Part shown: one piece after another, positions 23,901-29,979 of the stretch
Layout: every line of letters begins with the position of its first letter
Numbering within the stretch: the first letter of the stretch is position 1
DNA from: Candidatus Magasanikbacteria bacterium RIFOXYC2_FULL_42_28
GTDB taxonomy: Bacteria > Patescibacteria > ABY1 > Magasanikbacterales > GWA2-37-8
Reading direction: 5' to 3'
Assembly (NCBI GenBank): GCA_001784435.1
Contig: MFQZ01000004.1
Coordinates: 1-53,703 of the forward strand
Length of the DNA stretch: 53,703 bases
The notes under the pieces: model-generated
The model's input: the letters and a program-made list of their open reading frames with translations, nothing else
Database searches by the model: none
What the model was told of the DNA's origin: nothing
Made by a program: the position numbers and the translations under genes

Positions 23901-26269
23901 GATTCAATGTGAATCCGGCTACTCTTACCGCGGACGAATTAAATGATTTGGCGGATGACGTTCGCCTGCTGAATCGTTGGCTAAAAAATAATGCCGATAC
24001 GATTGAAGATTCGCGCGCGGTGGATTATATCAATCAGAATCCGGTTACTCGCAAACAATTGGAAAATTTGGTTTACGAGGCCTACAATCGCGGTGTGTTT
24101 GCCCGTTTGGCCTTGGAAAAACTCAACAATTTTACCAATTCACAAGTTTTGGGTAGTTTGGAGAGTGATAATTTGGGTGTAAAAGCCGATGGCAATATTA
24201 GTCAACCGGACAAAGATCGCGAACGACGCCGAATTTTACTTTGGCGTATTGGTTCAACGGCAGTGGGCGCTTTAGCTGGCGCCGGTTTGGCTTGGGGGGC
24301 CGGTGAATTGTTTAGTCGCGCTAAAAATGCCGGCGCGGATGCTTTGCGTGAAAAATTTGGCATTGGCGCGGTGGCGGCCGGAGCGACTGTCCCCGGCAGT
24401 GGCGCTGGCGGGGCGGAACATGTGCCGGGTGGCCGTAGTGGCCACGGTGCTGAAGTAATTAGTCCCGACCCGGCCACAAGTGGTGGCACCGAACATTTAC
24501 CAACCGGCGAAAGACCGCCGGCGATCGCGCATTATGAATTACACGACACCCGGCTCCCGGGAGCTCCCAAATACGAAGGCATGTGGCGCGCGATTGAAAG
24601 TTTCAAGGGCGATTCTCATTTTAAGGGAATGTCCAATCATGATTATACCGATTGGCTTAAAACCGAAATGGAACGGATGGGTTATAAATTTTTAGACGGT
24701 ACCCACAAAATCGCGCACCCGTTTGATGAAAATCCCGGCGATAGGGTAGAATTATTTGTTGATGGTGAAGGTAATCCACACGTGCGCTTTTTGAATGCCG
24801 ATGGTTCGGATAAAGTGGCAATGGACCATTATAATATTGAGACGCGAGTGGGTGGAAAACCAGTGGTGGGAGCGGAAATAGAAACAAAGTTTGCCGGCTT
24901 TAATAAATTGGCGCATGAATTTGCGGACCAATGGAACAAGCCGGGTGCCGATCATGATAATTTAATAAAGAATTTTCCAATTGCTGATTTGGACTCTATT
25001 AAATCCATCAATGTTTACGGAGAGCGCGGAAGTGTAGTGGTTGAATTTACTGACAATACACAGGGGCTTTATCATCCGGTAAAAGCACTGACTGGAAATG
25101 GGTGGATTTTGCAGTCTGGCCGTGAAAATTTACAAGATGTTTTTGAGCAGGGAGTATATGATTACAATTCAAGCAAGTTGCACCCAATAGAAAATGGCGG
25201 TGTGAGATACTATGAATTGCCGGGGAAAGTTATGACTAACGGGAATAGGGCTGGTCAAGATTTTTCGATGTTATATGATATTGGTGGCAATCCAGTTGGT
25301 TATAAATTAGATGGTCTAGTAACAATTGGTCCATATCATTCAGCGATAATGGAAGGCAATAGATGGCCGGTCGGCACACCAGCGCATATTGATGTTCGCG
25401 GTGAAGGATTCAAATGGTTAACAGGCGACGCTATTAATTCAACCGACCAAGCCAGAATTTCCGCCGCGGCCGGCGGGTATGATGTCGTGCCACGATATAC
25501 CGGTGGTGGGGGAGGGACGGGGTTAAGGCCGGAGGCGGGGGCGAGCGGTGGCGGTGTGCCAATAGAAACACATCCACCGGCCAATGATGCCGTGTTGCCG
25601 CCAGAGGCGAGGGGTGCTGTCGCTGGCGCGGCCGTGAGCGAAGCCGATGTTTTTCAAGATTCTTTGCGCCCTGGTAAGGGGGCAACTGCCCAGTCGGCTT
25701 CGGCCGAACAGGTATTGTCGCCATCTGCTGTTGATGTCAGTGTTTCGCGCGGTTGGTATGGTGGTCGTGTTCTTGAGTTGTTTACTAAAGAGTTTAATTC
25801 TGTATCGTCCGAAGCGAACAATCATATCGGCAGTGCGGTAGATTCGTATAATAGACAACTATTGGCCGATGTGAAGGTGCATCCGGAAAATCACCAGCAA
25901 TTTATCTTGGCTAATAAGACCGACAATGAACAAGCGATGCTACAGGCCTATGTCAGTGATCCTTATTTTAGAGCAAATTTTCCAGATGAGTTAAAATTAG
26001 CGTTTGATTATGGCGGTACGGGTATTGAGGAAGCTAAAGTCGTAGGTGGTGATACCGCCAAGGTAATTGGTAATGGGTGTAGCGCATTTACCGCTTCTGT
26101 TGGCGACAGCGGTAAGAAATACTTTCATTATGACCCAGATTATACCTATGCTCGTGCTGTCAGCGGGGATTTAGTCGCCACTAAAGATGGTAACACTTTT
26201 TTGGTAGAATTCAATGGGCTTAATGACGACGGTACCCCCAAAGTTGATTACCAACCATTTAGCAGTTAA
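20939..26269 (+). CDS. Giant hypothetical protein, 1776 aa, with Gly/Ala membrane-like segments
   Basis: No known family. The first 300 residues are charged and coiled, with Asp/Arg-rich stretches. A Pro/Ala linker lies at about 303-340. Three glycine- and alanine-rich hydrophobic segments lie near 637-685, 920-965 and 1103-1125. Gly/Pro linkers follow near 1147-1195 and 1520-1587, and the C-terminus (about 1200-1776) is likely beta-rich. No N-terminal signal peptide is visible. Glycine-zipper hydrophobic stretches like these occur in membrane-inserting or pore-associated proteins. Together with its size this suggests an envelope or secretion-associated machine, but that is inference. A terminator follows at 26295. 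Confidence 0.65.
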   Translation: MPDRHVQQSTPEAWHNFDASNFAVGDYVTYFDPADERWHFAQLDANPRHNTRNKTVELYLNDENGAPLPDLESPLPPKRIHLQEGGVIIRGQRYEVDRNLPYNDIVVDENGNAYATLWPVDATGNTIPDLDELPNMNLSMLEKVQRTSRDEAEADTRVATIHELQNRTNDVATVKRKEFVKRLNDLEKTIEDLINKLGSWNEWNDRDDREINAVKQEAAQIYKKVDADLEKLRRDLDAVLSKQAEAGNEAITEGRRKVAVDLDGAVSKSASKIAKAWEKYDKEVADSKKIWDQYDKDKKAFDDAAAAPAPAAGGKPPRPAAPKKEPTIPTVPRESVITPPTEPRDKNFIAAGSYNSLATHRPPLSAEHAEIIRLVTERFAAWENGVDGTPSPEDRTEKTGEIFLAVLEEMKNAPKVEAEPFDFAKEKEELETEAKALWDRASDGGYEPVMDLIRNSREDIHNLKKKDKNAQRNMAEIWKKLGNIEITLFKKERKDKTPNEKVKERDIDIPDTLVGEIIQSRPQELFNLMLDMYRNEYSETGYTSKGLPMEDIVADRLKNLFAAPPAGPAGQRILADLARHGIRDWNHFTLLWEQKYALRASKVLHETVRADINNDTARHISGWDKARAMLPQLAKRIVTTAVLVGGCALGASVLVPAGATALVAGAAVVGGGTVGGAVRGVLQKFWFGRKVQEDRDKKTMEDLTNRTRDQRIQMYLAQRFNFNPADFDINRSFNGGTVNAVTGLNNAADTVAELSALIAEATRVAGKEAIEIDDADRPPAGIVLTGDALRTYVRALAAWRAREHGREILPEEKKKLAETIIGIVEGKNELAEGDKAAATGLTGEGLEMYINVLKKIRREGDSPNEKQKKACALAIARLTQGAEVTQVLAAAGSDPIVIRLFDGIAQGFSGQSAKKYGWKGVAGTAALGGGMAGAFLLNSGAARAVMGAIGGGASGYHMGEGIRKGREYRDGRTRFDVVFTQTRTLQDRFNVNPATLTADELNDLADDVRLLNRWLKNNADTIEDSRAVDYINQNPVTRKQLENLVYEAYNRGVFARLALEKLNNFTNSQVLGSLESDNLGVKADGNISQPDKDRERRRILLWRIGSTAVGALAGAGLAWGAGELFSRAKNAGADALREKFGIGAVAAGATVPGSGAGGAEHVPGGRSGHGAEVISPDPATSGGTEHLPTGERPPAIAHYELHDTRLPGAPKYEGMWRAIESFKGDSHFKGMSNHDYTDWLKTEMERMGYKFLDGTHKIAHPFDENPGDRVELFVDGEGNPHVRFLNADGSDKVAMDHYNIETRVGGKPVVGAEIETKFAGFNKLAHEFADQWNKPGADHDNLIKNFPIADLDSIKSINVYGERGSVVVEFTDNTQGLYHPVKALTGNGWILQSGRENLQDVFEQGVYDYNSSKLHPIENGGVRYYELPGKVMTNGNRAGQDFSMLYDIGGNPVGYKLDGLVTIGPYHSAIMEGNRWPVGTPAHIDVRGEGFKWLTGDAINSTDQARISAAAGGYDVVPRYTGGGGGTGLRPEAGASGGGVPIETHPPANDAVLPPEARGAVAGAAVSEADVFQDSLRPGKGATAQSASAEQVLSPSAVDVSVSRGWYGGRVLELFTKEFNSVSSEANNHIGSAVDSYNRQLLADVKVHPENHQQFILANKTDNEQAMLQAYVSDPYFRANFPDELKLAFDYGGTGIEEAKVVGGDTAKVIGNGCSAFTASVGDSGKKYFHYDPDYTYARAVSGDLVATKDGNTFLVEFNGLNDDGTPKVDYQPFSS

Positions 26270-26294
26270 ATTTAGTAGTTAAAATTCTATTAAG

Positions 26295-26325
26295 ATAAAA
26301 TAGGCCTCAAAAAGGCCTATTTTAT
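26295..26325. terminator. Bidirectional terminator after the giant gene
   Basis: ATAAAATAGGCCT and AGGCCTATTTTAT pair around CAAAA, an uninterrupted 13-bp stem with A/T flanks. It closes the operon that begins near 17.6 kb. Confidence 0.85.
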
Positions 26326-26392
26326 TATGCCAAATTTTGGCTAAAATTAGCATAAATTCAATCAAATTGGGGATAAAATTAGGGTAGGGGGC

Positions 26393-26421
26393 TTGACAAG
26401 AAGCCAAAAGTGTGCTATAAT
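26393..26421 (+). promoter_or_regulatory. Consensus sigma-70 promoter at the head of the GC-rich array
   Basis: TTGACA and TATAAT separated by exactly 17 bases (both hexamers perfect). The start should be near 26428. It is the best promoter in the window and drives the structured RNA, and possibly the whole array. Confidence 0.9.
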
Positions 26422-26427
26422 GACCAG

Positions 26428-26622
26428 TCGTGAAAATATAAAAAAGTTTACTTTTATATATTTGAGCGACGCAGGCATTTCAAGCTTTGCTTATAATGCT
26501 TGGTCAGGATATGAAAGGCGGATGCGTTTTGAGAGAGACGCGAATTCGCCCCAATACTGAAAACGACATACAATCTAAATAAATTGTAATAACCTCTCTC
26601 ATATTATATAGGGAGGTTTTTT
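26428..26622 (+). ncRNA. Structured small RNA of unknown class
   Basis: It lies between a perfect promoter and an intrinsic terminator. A closing stem GTCGT/ACGAC encloses three arms: an AT-rich hairpin AAATATAAAA/TTTTATATATTT, GCATT-TC-AAGC/GCTT-AT-AATGC, and GGCG-GAT-GCGT/ACGC-GAATT-CGCC. A TACAAT/ATTGTA hairpin and the terminator follow. I tried to match 6S, tmRNA, SRP RNA, RNase P and common riboswitches without success. It could be a free sRNA or an attenuator (aptamer plus terminator) controlling the array downstream; no long ORF is in it. Confidence 0.6.
26591..26622 (+). terminator. Intrinsic terminator of the structured RNA
   Basis: AACCTC pairs with GAGGTT around an AT-rich loop, followed by a U-run on the plus strand. 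Confidence 0.75.
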
Positions 26623-26632
26623 AATAAAGTAT

Positions 26633-26644
26633 CGCTCTTTACAA
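26633..26644 (+). promoter_or_regulatory. boxA-like antitermination motif 1
   Basis: CGCTCTTTACAA, close to the rRNA-operon boxA TGCTCTTTAACA bound by NusB-NusE. It lies 11 bases after the terminator above and 329 bases before the first GC-rich gene. Sister copies lie at 27717, 28787 and 29806. Confidence 0.55.
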
Positions 26645-26962
26645 TATAAGTCACTCAAAAGCAATAGATTGCCGTCTGTTTTACTGGAATACTCAAGTAA
26701 AGCAAACGGCGATCTAATCCGAAGTTGATGATTTCTGATTCTTGGTTCGTCGGGCTCTTCGCAAGAAGAAACCGACATTAAAGGCCTTCTAGGTAGGCCA
26801 GTATAAAGAAACGCGGACAAACATCAGTTTGTTACGCACTTTATCAAACCTAAACCGTCTTACTCTGAATTTTAGAGCGACGGAAGGAACTGATGGAACC
26901 AAGATGAGGATTTCTGATACTGAAGAGGTGGTTGGAACCGTATGTTCGTAGGTGCGTTACAT
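26645..26962 (+). other. Structured leader of cassette gene 1
   Basis: About 320 bases without a convincing gene. Hairpins seen: a long arm from AGATTGCCGT to ACGGCGATCT; GTCGG...CCGAC enclosing TCTTC-GCAA-GAAGA (a GNRA tetraloop); and CCGTC-TTA-CTCT/AGAG-C-GACGG. The AGGAGG Shine-Dalgarno site at 26963 follows. Confidence 0.5.
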
Positions 26963-26972
26963 AGGAGGTCAC

Positions 26973-27488
26973 ATGACCCGCACCACTCAGGCCCTGCTCG
27001 GCGTGTTCGGTCTCGTCCTGGTCGGCGCCATCGCGTTCCTGTCCTTCACCCACACCTCCCGCACGGAGGTGGTGGAGGAGGTCCAGATCCTCCGCCAGGA
27101 GGTCCAGGACGCGAAGTACGCAAAGGCGGACGCCATGTCCGACGAGTTCAAGCTCGTCCGCCGGGAGTTCGCCGCGGCCGACGCCGCGCTCTCCGAGCGC
27201 CTGTCCGGTGTGGAGGGCGGCCTCAAGTCCGCGAACATCCGCATCCGGAAGGCCCGCGAGGAGGCCGGCAACGCGTTGGCCAGCGTCATCAACCTCGAGG
27301 GAGCCCTCGCCCGCAAGGCCGACGCCGAGGCGGTCGAGGACGCGCTCGCCGCCAAGGCCGACGTGGCCGCCCTCGCGACGAAGGCCGACAGCGAGGCCGT
27401 CGAGGCCAACTTCGCGCTCAAGGCCGACGTCGACGCGCTCGCCCGCCGCCTGGCCGGCATCGAGCCGCGCGTCAGCGCCCTCGAGTGA
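26973..27488 (+). CDS. Membrane-anchored coiled-coil protein (cassette gene 1)
   Basis: 171 residues. After MTRTTQ a hydrophobic helix (about 7-27) acts as an anchor, then an Ala/Glu/Lys/Val-rich heptad region runs to the end (DEFKLVRREFAAADAALSER, then repeated KADxxAL segments). It is a homolog of the next cassette gene, sharing the EFxxVRxEFAAxDAxLxxRLxGVEGGLK pattern. The start is set by AGGAGG 4 bases upstream; a Met 7 codons earlier lacks a site. Codon third positions are almost all G or C, opposite to host genes, so the gene is probably transferred. It could be a surface or spacer protein; the function is unknown. Confidence 0.75.
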   Translation: MTRTTQALLGVFGLVLVGAIAFLSFTHTSRTEVVEEVQILRQEVQDAKYAKADAMSDEFKLVRREFAAADAALSERLSGVEGGLKSANIRIRKAREEAGNALASVINLEGALARKADAEAVEDALAAKADVAALATKADSEAVEANFALKADVDALARRLAGIEPRVSALE

Positions 27489-27716
27489 TCGAAGCCCCAC
27501 ACCATGTGTGGGCAAGCCCCCGCGTCGGGGCAGTGCGCGCAATGTGCACGAAACGACGCCGCGGCAATCCGCCACACGGATCCTTTACCTGGATCACAGC
27601 GGACCGCGCAGTAGGGGGAGGAGAGAATGAGACTATCGAGAGTTTCGGCAAAACTCCTCTCCCTTCCCCTACATCTGTTCATTAAATTGTTAGTGCGCAG
27701 ATGAAGTGGAAGTATT
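27489..27716 (+). other. Hairpin-rich tail of cassette 1
   Basis: No gene. Perfect stems: CCCACAC/GTGTGGG (27496-27512), GCCCC/GGGGC (27516-27531), GTAGGGG...CCCCTAC (27611-27672) containing GAGTTT-CGGC-AAAACTC, then CATCTG/CAGATG (27672-27703). The order, a large hairpin followed by a small one with an AT-rich loop and then boxA, parallels the 173-nt modules after genes 2 and 3, though the primary sequence differs. Confidence 0.6.
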
Positions 27717-27728
27717 TGTTCTTTAAAA
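27717..27728 (+). promoter_or_regulatory. boxA-like antitermination motif 2
   Basis: TGTTCTTTAAAA. It is directly followed by a terminator hairpin (27735-27764), the arrangement expected if antitermination decides read-through. Confidence 0.6.
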
Positions 27729-27734
27729 TTTAAG

Positions 27735-27764
27735 GAGGCGTGTATTCGCCTCTATTTATTTTTA
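27735..27764 (+). terminator. Intrinsic terminator after boxA 2
   Basis: GAGGCG-TGTATT-CGCCTC followed by a T-rich tract (TATTTATTTTT). Confidence 0.7.
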
Positions 27765-27766
27765 AC

Positions 27767-27851
27767 TGTCATCCCGAGCGTAGCCGAGGGATCCCTTAGA
27801 GTTGGTGTTGTTATCAACTTTAATAAATCCTTTGTTGCGCCCGGAATGACA
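27767..27851. repeat. 85-bp TGTCAT-type palindromic element within the array
   Basis: Ends TGTCATCCCGAGCG and (inverted) TGTCATTCCGGGCG. It belongs to the same family as 15812-15883 and 39272-39360 in host-like DNA. Its presence here links the GC-rich array to this genome. Confidence 0.85.
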
Positions 27852-27906
27852 GTGCAGTTTTTGCTGTTTTCCTTGTTCGTGCTCGCAACCCACCCGATAA
27901 TCGGGG

Positions 27907-27927
27907 CCCGACAGCGTCGGGTTTTTT
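27907..27927 (+). terminator. Terminator immediately upstream of cassette gene 2
   Basis: CCCGACAGCGTCGGG followed by TTTTTT, then GGAGGA and the ATG. The terminator ends exactly where the ribosome-binding site begins, so expression of gene 2 from upstream transcripts requires read-through. Confidence 0.75.
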
Positions 27928-27939
27928 GGAGGAAGTCTC

Positions 27940-28578
27940 ATGACTCGTGCACAGTTCTGGTCGTTTTTGGTGGCGGTGGTGGTCGTGGGCATCGTGGCAG
28001 TGCTGGGGTTCGGTCTCGGCTTCACCAAGGCCGACGAGGACGAGGTGGTCGCCGCCCTGGCGACCAAGGCGGAGGCCACCCGCATGGCGGCCGAGTTCGT
28101 CGCCGTGCGGGGAGAGTTCGCCGCGGGTGACGCCACTCTCGCTGCTCGCCTCACCGGCGTGGAGGGGCGGGTCTCCACCGTGGAGTCCCGCCTCACCGGC
28201 GTGGAGGGTGGCCTGAAGGCGGCCACTCGGCGGCTCTCCGAGCTGCCGCAGAAGGCCGATCTCGACGCCCTCGCCGCCCGTCTCGGTTCGGCCGAGGGTA
28301 CGCTCGCCTCGGCCCCCTGGTCGACTGGCCTGGCCACCTTGGCCGGTCGGGTCGCGACCCTCGAGACGCCCGCGCCCCCGATCGTCGCCCCCGTGTCGCC
28401 CACCTGCACTGGCTGGTCCCTCGGCGTCCGCGGCGCGCCCATCTCCCCGGTGGGTTGCTACGCGACCTGCGTTGCGGCGAAAGCTGTGGCGCAGGGTGGT
28501 AGCCGGTTCAGCGGCTCGGTCTACGGGCGGACATCCGCCCAGTGGATTGAGTCGAGCGAATCCTGCCCGGCCGAGTAG
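27940..28578 (+). CDS. Membrane-anchored coiled-coil protein with Cys-rich tail (cassette gene 2)
   Basis: 212 residues. The N-terminal anchor helix (about 7-29) is followed by a coiled coil (about 35-125) with near-repeats [21 protein letters not shown], then a Pro-rich linker ([13 protein letters not shown]). A C-terminal domain of about 70 residues carries four cysteines (CTGWS, GCYATC, ESCPAE), likely disulfide-bonded outside the cell. The N-terminal half is paralogous to cassette gene 1. The start is supported by GGAGGA 6 bases upstream. It is strongly GC-rich in third positions. The layout suggests a stalk with a terminal binding domain; the ligand is unknown. Confidence 0.75.
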
Positions 28579-28587
28579 TTCTTTCAC

Positions 28588-28760
28588 ACCCCACCGCACG
28601 ATCTCCCGATCGTAGCGGTTGGCGGCACACAGCGCGTCTTTCCTGTAAGCGCTGGATCGGTCAGACGGTTTGTCTCCCCGTGAGACGAGTCGGCTTCCGT
28701 TGGAAAGGGTCCCGAGTTTGTTGGCAACAACACTCTCGGGCACTCTGGCATGTTGATTTG
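28588..28760 (+). repeat. 173-nt structured module, copy 1
   Basis: Matches 29602-29774 with only two substitutions and no gaps. Perfect stems: CGATC-TCCC-GATCG, AGCGC...GCGCT, GTCTC-CCCGT-GAGAC, and CCCGAG-TTT-GTTG-GCAA-CAAC-ACT-CTCGGG with a GNRA loop. Just beyond the identical part, GTTGA...TCAAC forms in both copies around different loops. It lies 9 bases after the stop of gene 2 and 26 bases before boxA 3. It could be a 3'-UTR RNA, a terminator, or a recombination site for cassette exchange. Confidence 0.85.
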
Positions 28761-28786
28761 TTAATCAAGTCAACAGTTAGAGTAGG

Positions 28787-28798
28787 TGTTCTTTACAA
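28787..28798 (+). promoter_or_regulatory. boxA-like antitermination motif 3
   Basis: TGTTCTTTACAA, at the same place after the structured module as boxA 4. Confidence 0.6.
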
Positions 28799-28922
28799 AA
28801 AATTAAATTTTCCGGCGTGAACTTTTCATTGTTTAGAAAAATAATGAAGAGCTCACGCCGGATCCGATCGAGGCATATTGTGGACGATCCACAATGTTGC
28901 TTTAGTTGGGATTATCTGGTAG
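28799..28922 (+). other. Structured leader of cassette gene 3
   Basis: Two clear hairpins: TCCGGCGTGA...TCACGCCGGA (about 28810-28863) and ATTGTGGA-CGA-TCCACAAT. AGGAGG follows at 28923. Confidence 0.6.
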
Positions 28923-28933
28923 AGGAGGTTCCT

Positions 28934-29596
28934 ATGGGGCGCAAACCCCCGACCTCGGCGCGCGTCATCGCGACGTTCGCCATCCTCTGCGCCACGGCCT
29001 CCCCGGCCGCGGCGCAATCTGAAACCGGTGACGCGGCGCCCGCCGCTGTCACCCCTGATCCGGCCGAGTTGCCGGTGCCCCCAACCTCACCCGACCCGGG
29101 TGGCTGGAAGTTGGTGCTCGCCCCCGAGTTCAGCGTCGGGGTGGCGCACTCGGAGGCCGGCTTCGACGCCGACTCCGAGGATGCCTACCTCGGCACCGTC
29201 TCGGCCACCTTGCTCCTGCGCCACTCGGCCCTGTCCGGTGGTGAGCCCTCATCTTTCCTGTATGGGCTTCGCGGCTTGTACGGGTTGGGTGGTGGCTCGT
29301 CGGGTGCACGCCAGTTGTGGGGCGTCGCTGGCCTTCTGGGTTGGCGCGCGTCTCGCGACCGCGTCGTCGGGGGCATTGGTCTGTCCTACATCCAGTATGA
29401 CAAGGCAGGCGGGGATTGGGTCCGCCGCGGTGGCGGCGTTCCGCTCTGGATCGAGATCAAATTGGGGGATAGCACCTCCAATTGGTTCCTCGGTCTGGAA
29501 GGGACGCCCGCCATCCTCTGGCGGGACCTGGACGATGCCCCTGCGTTCGCCTTCGGGCTGAACGCGGGGGTGCTCTACCACATCCCCCTCTACTAG
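28934..29596 (+). CDS. Secreted protein, possible outer-membrane beta-barrel (cassette gene 3)
   Basis: 220 residues. A classical signal peptide (KPPTSARVIATFAILCATAS, cleavage after AAAQ) is followed by a Pro-rich linker. Then come alternating amphipathic strands with many Gly and aromatic residues (GLRGLYGLGGG, VVGGIGLSYIQYD, PLWIEIKLG, FAFGLNAGVLYHIPLY). The protein ends in an aromatic residue after a strand, as outer-membrane barrels do. Patescibacteria are not thought to have a typical outer membrane, so a diderm donor is likely. The start is at ATG 28934 with AGGAGG upstream; an in-frame start at 28817 lies in the leader hairpin. Confidence 0.7.
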   Translation: MGRKPPTSARVIATFAILCATASPAAAQSETGDAAPAAVTPDPAELPVPPTSPDPGGWKLVLAPEFSVGVAHSEAGFDADSEDAYLGTVSATLLLRHSALSGGEPSSFLYGLRGLYGLGGGSSGARQLWGVAGLLGWRASRDRVVGGIGLSYIQYDKAGGDWVRRGGGVPLWIEIKLGDSTSNWFLGLEGTPAILWRDLDDAPAFAFGLNAGVLYHIPLY

Positions 29597-29601
29597 TCTT
29601 T

Positions 29602-29774
29602 ACCCCACCGCACGATCTCCCGATCGTAGCGGTTGGCGGCACACAGCGCGCCTTTCCTGTAAGCGCTGGATCGGTCAGACGGTTTGTCTCCCCGTGAGAC
29701 GAGTCGGCTTCCGATGGAAAGGGTCCCGAGTTTGTTGGCAACAACACTCTCGGGCACTCTGGCATGTTGATTTG
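29602..29774 (+). repeat. 173-nt structured module, copy 2
   Basis: Second copy, 1014 bases after the first. The two changes (T to C in the loop after AGCGCG, T to A in TCCG-TGG) lie outside the stems listed for copy 1. Module and boxA occur at the same relative places, so the unit copied is more than the module itself. Confidence 0.85.
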
Positions 29775-29805
29775 ACATACGAAGCATCGAGTCAACAGTT
29801 AGATT

Positions 29806-29817
29806 GGTTCTTTAAAA
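29806..29817 (+). promoter_or_regulatory. boxA-like antitermination motif 4
   Basis: GGTTCTTTAAAA, 163 bases upstream of cassette gene 4. Confidence 0.55.
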
Positions 29818-29965
29818 TTTAGAAAAATAAATTAAAATATAAATGATACTGCGCGCGACTGGCGCGGAAAGAGAAATTATTATTTGATTTTTCTTTCTGC
29901 GTCAGTTTGTAGTTCGGTGCTCCGAGGATGGTCCTCGTAGGTGCCGGCGCAGCAAATCGCATAGC
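29818..29965 (+). other. Leader of cassette gene 4
   Basis: An AT-rich start, then stems CGCG/CGCG (GCGCGCGACTGGCGCGG) and a perfect CGAGGA-TGG-TCCTCG hairpin. AAGGAGA at 29966 is the ribosome-binding site. Confidence 0.5.
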
Positions 29966-29979
29966 AAGGAGAAAAAACT

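Noticed and set aside
26428..26622. 6S RNA candidate
   Set aside because: The size fits, but the fold is a multi-arm junction and not a long rod with a central bubble.
28588..29774. Self-splicing intron remnants
   Set aside because: The modules lack group I core elements and the AGC...GTT domain V pattern of group II introns, and they lie between genes.
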